The notes beneath the pieces were generated by a model. That model had not been told where the DNA came from and ran no database searches. It saw only the letters and a program-made list of their open reading frames with translations. A stretch of DNA of 7,710 nt from Deltaproteobacteria bacterium (GTDB lineage Bacteria; Desulfobacterota; Dissulfuribacteria; Dissulfuribacterales; UBA3076), in assembly GCA_030605675.1 (NCBI GenBank), contig JAUWHV010000049.1, forward strand, positions 1 through 7,710, written 5' to 3'. The position numbers were made by a program, and so were the translations under genes. Positions 1-6,074 of this stretch are shown in pieces. The stretch's first letter is position 1. Each line of letters starts with the position of its first letter.

Positions 1-25
1 GATTCCAATGTAGTTAAGGATGTAA

Positions 26-305
26 GTAGCTATTCAGGTGAATAGACTGAAGGTAGAAGGCTGAAGTAACCGCCCGCCCTAGTTGAATAGAAAAACAAGG
101 ACATTCAACGGGGTAAACTTCGCTCAAGACGCAAAGGACGCCCCAGTTAAATAGCCTTGCAGGATTGAACGGGGCAGGCAAAGAAATGACGAGGATGAAA
201 AAAAAGTCTTACCGCAGAGTTTAGGGGATTCATCTCTGTTCGAGCGTTGCGAGATGGTTGAAATACTTCAGTCTTCAGCCTTCAGTCTTCAACCTGAATA
301 GTTAC
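26..305. repeat. Intergenic repeat element with imperfect terminal inverted repeats
   Basis: The outer arms, 26-68 and 264-305, are imperfect reverse complements of each other. Both carry the core ctattcaggt followed by a run of gactgaagg/gctgaag units. The element fills most of the 330-base gene-free start of the window and ends 25 bases before the exosortase ATG. I see no ORF inside with coding character; the only frame that opens here (from 258) runs through the exosortase N-terminus in another frame. The inverted ends, hairpins and lack of coding capacity resemble a non-autonomous miniature element or a composite intergenic repeat. No convincing target-site duplication was found. Confidence 0.6.
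76..175. repeat. Two tandem related hairpins inside the 26-305 element
   Basis: Hairpin one pairs gccctagttgaat (76-88) with attcaacggggt (103-114). Hairpin two pairs gccccagttaaat (140-152) with attgaacggggc (164-175). The two units lie 64 bases apart start to start and share stem sequence while their loops differ, as expected for a duplicated structural unit with conserved pairing. Between them (about 115-141) lies a caagacgcaaaggacgc motif that is also found, in inverted form, in the hflX-parA intergenic element near 5997-6012. Confidence 0.55.
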
Positions 306-330
306 AGGACTTTTTTCAGCGTAATCAGAT

Positions 331-1404
331 ATGACAGATCGATTTCGGACCATAAATGCCGTTCAGTGGCTGGCAGTCATAGTTCTGTTTGCCTCATTCT
401 TGCTTGTGTACGCGACCACACTGCCAGACATGATTGGCAGATGGAATAACCCGGACTTTTCTCACTGCTTTCTAGTTCCCTGGATTGCCGCGTATTTTGC
501 TTATGCTTTACGATATAAGCTTCGTAGTCTCAGGTTGAGATCAAGCGCTTGGGGTTGGCTTGTCCTCTTATGCTCCGGCATGCTTTTCTTGGCAGGGAAG
601 CTGGGTTCTGTTGAAACCTTAGTCTATATTTCTCTCTGGCTGAGCATAGTGGGTATGGTCGTCACTGTGTTGGGTTGGCAAGGAGCTCGGGTGCTGGCCT
701 TTCCTTTGCTTCTCCTGGGTTTCATGATTCCCCTTCCCTTTTTCCTTAATTCCCTTTTTACTTGCAAACTCAAGTTTCTCGCAAGTGACCTGGCGGCAAG
801 TATTTTGGAGTTCACAGGAAAGAGTGTCCATCGCGCCGGCAACATAATTGATTTGCCAAATATGCAACTACAAGTTATTGATGCGTGTAGTGGACTGCAT
901 TACATCTACGTCCTTTTTTTGCTTGGGTTTATTGTCGGCTACTTACGCCACACACGCTGGAGTGAACGGCTGGTGGTAGCGGCTGCTACGATCCCATTGG
1001 CAGTTTTGGCCAACGCCATGCGCATTGTGGGCATGGCATGGCTCTGCCAGTGGTTATCACCGAAAGCTTTTAAGGGTTTATTCCATGATTTTTTTGGGAT
1101 ATTCATTTTCGTTTTTACCATAGTGACGCTCTTCCTGTTTTCGTCCCTGATCCATTTAGTAAGGGGAAAAGGCTTGACGAAAAAGTTAATAGATGGGAAG
1201 AAGTTCGAAAAAGATGGTGGGGCAGGCTCCCTGCTTGTGAATCCTATTCACGTTGGCGTAGCCGTTTTACTGATGATCTTGACTTGGAGTGTTTCAATTA
1301 ATTTGAACATGACACTCATTTCACCGTCGCATTTGTCTTTTGCGGAATTTTCCGGCAAAATGGGAGAATGGGAGGGCGAACGATTTTTCAAAGCTAAACG
1401 CTAA
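331..1404 (+). CDS. Exosortase (EpsH-type) with a truncated C-terminal EpsI-like segment
   Basis: This is a 357-residue polytopic inner-membrane protein of the exosortase/archaeosortase family, a cysteine transpeptidase that processes PEP-CTERM-type sorting signals. The family signature is complete: DACSGLHY with catalytic Cys186, LANAMRI with Arg231 and FHDFFG with His252, plus FMIPLPFF at about 131-138. Hydrophobic segments fill residues 10-275. After the core come a polar linker (about 278-300), another membrane span (about 304-325) and FAEFSGKMGEWEGERF, which looks like the start of an EpsI (DUF3485) domain. It stops there, whereas EpsI normally continues for well over 100 residues. The last six codons and the stop lie in a repeat (1383-1430). 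No clear Shine-Dalgarno precedes the ATG. No PEP-CTERM target is in the window. The family call is firm; the subtype (XrtA, XrtD or other) cannot be assigned. Confidence 0.9.
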   Translation: MTDRFRTINAVQWLAVIVLFASFLLVYATTLPDMIGRWNNPDFSHCFLVPWIAAYFAYALRYKLRSLRLRSSAWGWLVLLCSGMLFLAGKLGSVETLVYISLWLSIVGMVVTVLGWQGARVLAFPLLLLGFMIPLPFFLNSLFTCKLKFLASDLAASILEFTGKSVHRAGNIIDLPNMQLQVIDACSGLHYIYVLFLLGFIVGYLRHTRWSERLVVAAATIPLAVLANAMRIVGMAWLCQWLSPKAFKGLFHDFFGIFIFVFTIVTLFLFSSLIHLVRGKGLTKKLIDGKKFEKDGGAGSLLVNPIHVGVAVLLMILTWSVSINLNMTLISPSHLSFAEFSGKMGEWEGERFFKAKR

Positions 1405-1430
1405 TGGCTAACAGCTAATCGCTCAACTTA
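1383..1430 (+). repeat. 48-bp dispersed repeat copy overlapping the exosortase 3' end
   Basis: This segment is, by direct reading, an exact reverse complement of 5784-5831 in the hflX-parA intergenic element. Identity stops sharply on both sides. It includes the core gctaacagctaatcgctcaa and encodes residues 352-357 (FFKAKR) and the stop codon of the exosortase reading frame, then runs 26 bases into the gap before the sugar transferase. A diverged copy of its core (22 of 26 positions) forms the 3' end of hflX at 4134-4159. Confidence 0.85.
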
Positions 1431-1452
1431 ATTATTCATAATGAGATGAACT

Positions 1453-2877
1453 ATGTATCGTGACCAGGCCTATATTTTGATAAACATCATTATGATGTTG
1501 GATGCACTGGTGGTAATATTTGCAGCCTATTTCTCGCGTTGGATTTATCTGAATTATTTTAACGGAATTTGGTTGCTACGCGAGTATGAATTCGGCGGTT
1601 TTATCATTCTCACTTTTTTCCTGAATAATGCTATTCTTGCTCACTTTGGTTTTTATTCTGACCGGCGCGAGGATTCATTTTGGCCTATCCTGTTCCGTCT
1701 CACAAAAGCCTTGGTTATTCTATTTGTCGTTATCAGCACCGGCCTGTTTTTCTTTCATGGTTTTGGTGTTTCCAGGCAGTATATTTTTATTTTTGCCATT
1801 GTGCTCCTGGTTGTTGCCATTATTGACAAAGGCTTAATGCTTGGTGTCACAGGGATGCTTGCCGGTCGGGGTTTTCATCAGCGCCGAATTTTGCTTGTAG
1901 GTAATGGTGTACGTTCTTTATGGGTCGTTGACGCTCTACAGAAACAGCAGAGCTGGGGCCATCGAATTGTCGGCTTGTTAAGGGATGAGGATCAGACGAA
2001 TTCCGATTCTCATGGTTCTTCTTCTGTTCCCATCCTGGGGGCAATAGAGGATCTTAGAGATGTGATTTTGGATAATCGGGTGGATGACGTCATTTTTGCT
2101 GTTCCGCCTGATCGCCCTCGTTCTTTACAGCCTTACATTGAAATATGCGAGCGCATTGGTGTGAGCGTACGCATTGTCCCAGCCATGTTCGATCCTGGAG
2201 GTACGTCTTTAAGAGTGGAGGTGTTGCAAGGGGTCCCATTATTGTGTCGTTATTCCCTGAAACTGGATGTGTCGGGGCTTTTTTACAAGCGCCTTATTGA
2301 CATCTTTGTTGGGGGACTAGGCACTTTGTTTTGTTTTGCCGTCTTATATCCCATTTTGGGCCTGGCCATAAAGGCAAATTCTCCAGGACCTATCCTTTTC
2401 AGGCAAAAGCGGGTGGGCATGCACGGAAGAATTTTTTTTCTTTATAAGTTTCGTTCGATGTATGTAGATGCAGAAGCCCGCAAAGCCGAACTAGCGGAAA
2501 ATAACGAGATTCAGGGTCCTATGTTCAAAATGACTGATGATCCTCGGGTTACTAAAGTAGGTCGATTTTTGCGAAAGACGTCTTTGGATGAATTTCCTCA
2601 GTTTTGGAACGTGTTCAAGGGAGAGATGAGCTTGGTAGGCACCAGGCCGCCGACACCCGAAGAGGTGGCGCAGTATGATGACTGGCACCGTAGACGAATT
2701 TCCATTAAACCAGGGATAACCGGGTTGTGGCAGATCTCAGGCCGCAGCAAGATTGACAACTTCAATGAAGTGGTCAAGCTTGACCTTCAATACATTGATG
2801 AGTGGCGTCTTCAAGACGATTTTAAAATTATGTGGCGTACGTTTTGGGTGATTGCAGCAAGGAAGGGGGCCTGCTAG
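1453..2877 (+). CDS. Polyprenyl-phosphate sugar (hexose-1-P) phosphotransferase, WbaP/WcaJ type
   Basis: This is a 474-residue initiating enzyme of exopolysaccharide synthesis. The family transfers a sugar-1-phosphate from a UDP-sugar to undecaprenyl phosphate at the inner membrane. About four transmembrane segments (residues 8-30, 48-68, 84-103, 108-131) precede a CoA-binding-like domain starting RRILLVGNG (144-152). A fifth hydrophobic helix (about 281-303) leads the catalytic bacterial sugar transferase domain. The domain contains SPGPILFRQKRVG, KFRSM (332-336), the SLDE catalytic Asp-Glu pair (379-380), VGTRPP (395-400) and KPGITGLWQ. The end, RKGAC, matches the usual GxGAY-type family ending, so the protein looks complete. 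The ATG follows a weak gagatgaa purine stretch. The gene lies 48 bases after the exosortase, a common pairing in EPS/PEP-CTERM loci. The transferred sugar cannot be told from sequence. Confidence 0.92.
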   Translation: MYRDQAYILINIIMMLDALVVIFAAYFSRWIYLNYFNGIWLLREYEFGGFIILTFFLNNAILAHFGFYSDRREDSFWPILFRLTKALVILFVVISTGLFFFHGFGVSRQYIFIFAIVLLVVAIIDKGLMLGVTGMLAGRGFHQRRILLVGNGVRSLWVVDALQKQQSWGHRIVGLLRDEDQTNSDSHGSSSVPILGAIEDLRDVILDNRVDDVIFAVPPDRPRSLQPYIEICERIGVSVRIVPAMFDPGGTSLRVEVLQGVPLLCRYSLKLDVSGLFYKRLIDIFVGGLGTLFCFAVLYPILGLAIKANSPGPILFRQKRVGMHGRIFFLYKFRSMYVDAEARKAELAENNEIQGPMFKMTDDPRVTKVGRFLRKTSLDEFPQFWNVFKGEMSLVGTRPPTPEEVAQYDDWHRRRISIKPGITGLWQISGRSKIDNFNEVVKLDLQYIDEWRLQDDFKIMWRTFWVIAARKGAC

Positions 2878-2927
2878 TTCCGGTTTCTGAACTGATCTCG
2901 AATTGAGAAGAGCTTCAATTTTTGGAT

Positions 2928-2965
2928 CTGTGCGGTTAGCTTTTGGCTAAAAGCTAACCGCACAG
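2928..2965. repeat. Perfect 17-bp stem hairpin with GGCT loop, possible terminator
   Basis: Arms 2928-2944 and 2949-2965 are exact reverse complements around a four-base loop. It lies 50 bases after the sugar transferase stop and 38 before the epimerase start. A T-run (2973-2977) begins only eight bases past the stem, so it is not a textbook intrinsic terminator, although so stable a stem could stop transcription or protect the upstream mRNA end. The arm contains gcggttagc, related to the gctaaccgcta motifs in the hflX-parA element, so it may be another member of the local repeat family. A weaker AATTGA/TCAATT hairpin followed by Ts lies just upstream, near 2901-2923. Confidence 0.6.
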
Positions 2966-3003
2966 GTCACGCTTTTTCGAAAAAAGTGTAAACGGGTGAA
3001 TAA

Positions 3004-4038
3004 ATGATTGCCAAATCATCTCATACAATGAAAAAGATACTGGTTACAGGTGCTGCCGGATTCATAGGATATCACCTTTCCGGACGACTTCTGGAGGAGG
3101 GGAGAGAAGTCGTAGGTCTTGATAATATGAACGACTACTATGATCCGGTTCTCAAAGAGGTCCGTCTTTCCCGGCTTACACCACATGTTAATTTCAAATC
3201 AGTGCACATGGACTTGTCAGACAGGGCGGCAATGGAAGAACTCTTTGTGGCAGAGAGGTTTGACGGAGTAATCAACCTGGCAGCCCAGGCAGGCGTGCGC
3301 TATTCCCTAATAAACCCTAATTCCTATGTGGATTCAAACCTGGTGGGCTTTATGAATGTCCTTGAGGGCTGCCGGCATAATAATGTCAAGCACCTGGTCT
3401 TTGCCTCGTCAAGTTCCGTATACGGGGCAAATACCAGAATGCCTTTCAGTGTCCATGACAATGTGGACCATCCGGTATCCATTTATGCCGCTACTAAAAA
3501 GGCCAACGAGCTAATGGCCCACACATACAGCCATCTGTATGGTCTGCACTGTACAGGGCTTCGCTTTTTTACTGTTTACGGACCGTGGGGAAGACCTGAT
3601 ATGGCCCTCTTTTTGTTCACAAAGGCCATATTAGAAGATCGTCCTATAGATGTGTTCAACCATGGTAAAATGCTCCGGGACTTTACTTACGTAGATGACA
3701 TTGTCGAGGGGGTGGTAAGGGTCCTGGACAAACCTGCCGAACCCAATCCCGGCTGGACTGGTGATGCACCGGATCCGAGTTCAAGCTACGTACCGTACAA
3801 GCTCTATAATATTGGGAACAATCAGCCGGTGGAGTTGTTGCGTTTTATTGAGATAATAGAAGAATGCCTGGGAAAGAAGGCCCGGAAGAACCTGATGCCA
3901 ATGCAGCCGGGAGACGTGCCGGCCACCTATGCAAATATTGATGACTTGATGAGAGATGTAGGGTTTAAGCCAAGCACCACCCTGGAGGAAGGGATTCCAA
4001 GGTTCATTGCCTGGTATAAGGATTACTATACGGCTTGA
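3004..4038 (+). CDS. UDP-glucuronate 4-epimerase-type NAD-dependent SDR epimerase
   Basis: This is a 344-residue soluble extended short-chain dehydrogenase/reductase. It has the NAD-binding glycine motif VTGAAGFIG (14-22), LAAQAGVRYS (92-101), SSSSVYG (135-141), the catalytic YAATK (Tyr161, Lys165), and LRFFTVYGPWGRPDMA (186-201) followed by RDFTYVDDIV. The GVRYS and GRPDMA signatures and the length are typical of UDP-glucuronate 4-epimerases, which make UDP-galacturonate for capsule, LPS or EPS. Related UDP-hexose epimerases or dehydratases are less likely. The chosen ATG has gggtga just upstream; an internal ATG at 3028 (MKKILVTG) gives the canonical N-terminus but has no visible ribosome site. 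The gene is convergent with hflX. Codon and base usage look more G+C-rich than in the two genes upstream (impression, not measured). Confidence 0.88.
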   Translation: MIAKSSHTMKKILVTGAAGFIGYHLSGRLLEEGREVVGLDNMNDYYDPVLKEVRLSRLTPHVNFKSVHMDLSDRAAMEELFVAERFDGVINLAAQAGVRYSLINPNSYVDSNLVGFMNVLEGCRHNNVKHLVFASSSSVYGANTRMPFSVHDNVDHPVSIYAATKKANELMAHTYSHLYGLHCTGLRFFTVYGPWGRPDMALFLFTKAILEDRPIDVFNHGKMLRDFTYVDDIVEGVVRVLDKPAEPNPGWTGDAPDPSSSYVPYKLYNIGNNQPVELLRFIEIIEECLGKKARKNLMPMQPGDVPATYANIDDLMRDVGFKPSTTLEEGIPRFIAWYKDYYTA

Positions 4039-4041
4039 AAC

Positions 4042-4123
4042 TTGAAATTAGAAAGTAGAAATTGGGAAAAGATGAAACAAAAGCATGAAGGCCAAATTTC
4101 CAATTTCCATTTTCTAATTTCAA
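4042..4123. repeat. Imperfect inverted repeat between convergent genes
   Basis: Arms 4042-4069 and 4097-4123 are near-perfect complements built from attagaaa/tttctaat and aattggga/tccaatt blocks around a 27-base A-rich spacer. They fill the 95 bases between the epimerase stop and the hflX stop. The stem is A+T-rich with long T-runs on both strands, so it could act as a weak bidirectional terminator. The repetitive wording of the arms also fits a dispersed intergenic repeat; its copy number elsewhere is unknown. Confidence 0.6.
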
Positions 4124-4133
4124 CGTTCCGTAA

Positions 4134-4159
4134 CTAATAGCTAACCGGTAATCGCTCAG
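4134..4159 (-). repeat. Diverged copy of the gctaa-core repeat forming the hflX 3' end
   Basis: This 26-base stretch matches 1401-1426 at 22 of 26 positions. Read on the minus strand it supplies hflX codons for ERLPVSY and the TAG stop. The copy inside the hflX-parA element would read VERLAVSH then TAG in the same frame. HflX C-termini are poorly conserved, so whether this replaced an older ending cannot be decided here. Confidence 0.6.
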
Positions 4160-5753
4160 CCAACATCTCAATAAGCCTGTCAATACCCTCTTTGGTTACC
4201 GCAGAGATATAAACCGCTTCGGGATTGGAGGCAGGGGTATCTTCTTCCAGCAGGTCTATTTTATTATAGACCAGTATCCTTGGGGTTGTTAACAGGTCCA
4301 TTTCTTTCAGAATCTGTTCGACTGCCATTATCTCCATTTTTTTATACGGGCTGGTTGCGTCAACCACGTGTAAGAAAAGATGCGCGTCTTCCAGTTCTTC
4401 CATGGTGGCCTTAAATGCCACACGGAGGTCTTTTGGCATATGTTGAATAAAGCCGACGGTATCTGCCAGCAGCACCTTTCCTGCCCCTGGGAGGGCAAGC
4501 CGTCGTGTTGTTGGATCAAGGGTTGCAAAGAGTCGATCTTCAGCGAAGACTTTGCTGCCCGTTAGTCGATTGAGAAGGGTGGATTTGCCTGCATTGGTGT
4601 AGCCTATAATTGAGATGACCGGAAGGCCTTCCTTGGCCCTGAGCTTTCTTCTCTCCCCTCTTCCCTTAGAAAGGCCCTTTAATTCCCGCTCAAGAGAGCT
4701 GATACGCTGCTTTACCCTTCTGCGATCCTCTTCCAGCTTGGTTTCACCCGGACCTCTTCCTCCAATGCCTCCCATAAGTCTTGACATGGCAGTCCCTCGA
4801 CCCAGGAGCCTTGGGAGCAGGTAGCGGAGTTGGGCCAGTTCCACCTGGATTTTTCCCTCTTTGCTTTGGGCCCTTCTTGCAAAGATGTCCAGGATCAGTT
4901 GAGTGCGGTCTATGACTTTGAGATCTACCATCCTGGCAATGTTGTTTAATTGTACGGCCCTGAGGTCCTGATCAAAGATTACCATGGTGGCCCCCAGATA
5001 AAGGCCCTTCATCAGGATTTCCCTCAGCTTTCCTTTACCCAGCAGGTGTGCGGGATTATAGCGAGGAACACGCTGCCAGATCTTTTCCAGCACCTCTACA
5101 TTGGATGAGCGGGCAAGTTCCGCGAGTTCTGCAAGGGATCGCTCTGCCTCAAGGCGAGGATGTTGGCTTGCATGCACCAGAATCGCACGCTCTTCTGTCT
5201 CCTTGGGGGACAGTCCCTCCTGGGACTTCTGTATTTCTGTCTCAAGTTCTTGAATGAATTCTCCAAAAGGTAAGTCAACAGCGCCGGGATGCCGGAAAGT
5301 AAGTATTTTCCACTGCCGGTTTTCAGGGTTGGGGGGCAGAAGGTAGGCAAAACACACTTGGCCCGGCAGGTTGTCTTTAACCTCAATAGCTACCATGGCA
5401 TCCAATCTCAGCAGGGCAAGATCCGAGAGGTCTTCGGTATTTATTCCTTCAGTTTTATTAAAATGGGTATGAATACACCGCAACCCCTTTAAGCGGCCAA
5501 GCCCCCTGCGGTAAAAGCTTATATCTGGTATCAATATACTGTGATGATCACCAAGGATGACGTGGCGTATTATACCTTTTCGGTTTACTATGACCCCGAC
5601 CTGTCTGGCCATAGGTCCGGAGATCTCAGTCAAGGTCCTTGCTATTTCAGGGGTTAACAGCTTGTCGGGGGGTATTTTTTTACGGAAGAGGCGCTCAAGG
5701 CCCCGGCGCTCGGAATGTGTCAGGCCTTTTATGTTTCCAGAAATTTTTGCTAT
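4134..5753 (-). CDS. hflX: HflX GTPase (long form), apparent ATA start
   Basis: HflX is a ribosome-binding GTPase that splits stalled or stressed 70S ribosomes. With the ATA start the protein has 539 residues, an extended N-terminal region of the kind seen in longer HflX proteins. Numbered from that start, it has the HflX domain with GGRGPGETKLE (331-341) and a coiled-coil-like linker. The G domain follows: G1 GYTNAGKST (384-392), G3 DTVGF (431-435), G4 NKID (497-500) and G5 SAVT (about 517-520). The first standard initiator in frame is TTG at 5633, giving 499 residues, but the 40 codons upstream read AKISGNIKGLTHSERRGLER and on, typical of the family N-terminus. An AGGAGG lies 8 bases before the ATA and an in-frame TAA sits two codons before it. 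The last codons and the stop lie in a dispersed repeat. Confidence 0.92.
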   Translation of the reverse strand: MAKISGNIKGLTHSERRGLERLFRKKIPPDKLLTPEIARTLTEISGPMARQVGVIVNRKGIIRHVILGDHHSILIPDISFYRRGLGRLKGLRCIHTHFNKTEGINTEDLSDLALLRLDAMVAIEVKDNLPGQVCFAYLLPPNPENRQWKILTFRHPGAVDLPFGEFIQELETEIQKSQEGLSPKETEERAILVHASQHPRLEAERSLAELAELARSSNVEVLEKIWQRVPRYNPAHLLGKGKLREILMKGLYLGATMVIFDQDLRAVQLNNIARMVDLKVIDRTQLILDIFARRAQSKEGKIQVELAQLRYLLPRLLGRGTAMSRLMGGIGGRGPGETKLEEDRRRVKQRISSLERELKGLSKGRGERRKLRAKEGLPVISIIGYTNAGKSTLLNRLTGSKVFAEDRLFATLDPTTRRLALPGAGKVLLADTVGFIQHMPKDLRVAFKATMEELEDAHLFLHVVDATSPYKKMEIMAVEQILKEMDLLTTPRILVYNKIDLLEEDTPASNPEAVYISAVTKEGIDRLIEMLAERLPVSY

Positions 5754-5767
5754 GGCTTAATCCTCCT
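5751..5767 (-). promoter_or_regulatory. Consensus Shine-Dalgarno and ATA start site of hflX
   Basis: On the minus strand AGGAGG (5767-5762) is followed by the 8-base spacer attaagcc and then ATA (5753-5751), GCA, AAA. The spacer carries an in-frame TAA, so translation cannot begin further upstream in this frame. No ATG, GTG or TTG occurs in frame until TTG at 5633, which has only an aagga two bases before it, too close for good pairing. The strong ribosome site therefore marks ATA as the start, or as a mutated or miscalled ATG. Confidence 0.7.
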
Positions 5768-5774
5768 GAATTCG

Positions 5775-5786
5775 ATTATAGTATAA
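5775..5786 (-). promoter_or_regulatory. Possible -10 box for hflX at the element edge
   Basis: The minus strand reads ttatactataat, ending in a perfect TATAAT (5780-5775) 22 bases before the hflX ATA. No convincing -35 hexamer is visible at 16-18 bases, so the promoter call is weak. The same 12-mer, attatagtataa, recurs at 6075-6086 as a flanking direct repeat, and it is itself nearly palindromic. Confidence 0.3.
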
Positions 5787-5852
5787 GTTGAGCGATTAGC
5801 TGTTAGCCATTAGCGTTTAGCTTTGAAAAATGGTTTATCACGGATTAGTCCT

Positions 5853-5883
5853 GCCCGCCATCGCGAGCTCAGGCGAGGCGGGC
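5853..5883. repeat. GC-rich hairpin inside the hflX-parA element
   Basis: The arms gcccgcc (5853-5859) and ggcgggc (5877-5883) pair, and continue after a bulged A with tcgc (5861-5864) and gcga (5873-5876) around a gagctcag loop. It is a strongly stable stem with no T-tract, so it is probably not a simple terminator. Confidence 0.55.
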
Positions 5884-5892
5884 GGGGCAGCA

Positions 5893-6022
5893 AATTAACC
5901 GCTAACCGCTAAGGCGCCAAGAACGCAAAGTTAAACACAAAGAAGATACTTATCCAGCCGGACCGTTACTGGCTGGATAAAAAGTATTTCTTAGCGTCCT
6001 TCGCGTCTTCGCGGTTCAATTT
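5893..6022. repeat. Long nested inverted repeat inside the hflX-parA element
   Basis: The outer arms, 5893-5930 and 5989-6022, are imperfect complements of the aaccgcgaagacgcgaagg type. The inner arms hold atccagcc (5952-5959) and ggctggat (5971-5978), with adjacent atactt/aagtat pairing around an 11-base loop. The left outer arm has a small tandem duplication (aaccgcta twice). The related motif caagacgcaaaggacgc at about 125-141 ties this element to the one at the window start. Confidence 0.6.
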
Positions 6023-6074
6023 ACCGTGAAAATACCTCGTAGTGGTAAAAGAAACATACAAGGCTAATCGCTCA

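Noticed and set aside
26..305. CRISPR array or tRNA at the window start
   Set aside because: The repeats are inverted, not regularly spaced direct repeats, and no cloverleaf with a TTCRA arm could be found.
258..449. A 63-codon plus-strand ORF overlapping the exosortase start
   Set aside because: It runs in another frame through the exosortase N-terminus and the repeat arm, and shows no domain, no ribosome site and no protein-like composition.
1405..1452. Possible frameshifted remainder of the EpsI domain after the exosortase stop
   Set aside because: Only 48 bases lie before the next gene and most are repeat sequence, so there is no room for the missing domain.
331..4038. A novel multi-gene system around the exosortase
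   Set aside because: Every gene falls in a known family, and pairing of an exosortase with an EPS-initiating sugar transferase is already familiar. No unassigned gene remains in the window.
4328..5760. Several ORFs of 60-96 codons on both strands across hflX
   Set aside because: They are out-of-frame or antisense shadows of hflX with no recognisable domains. The hflX frame itself holds all the GTPase motifs.
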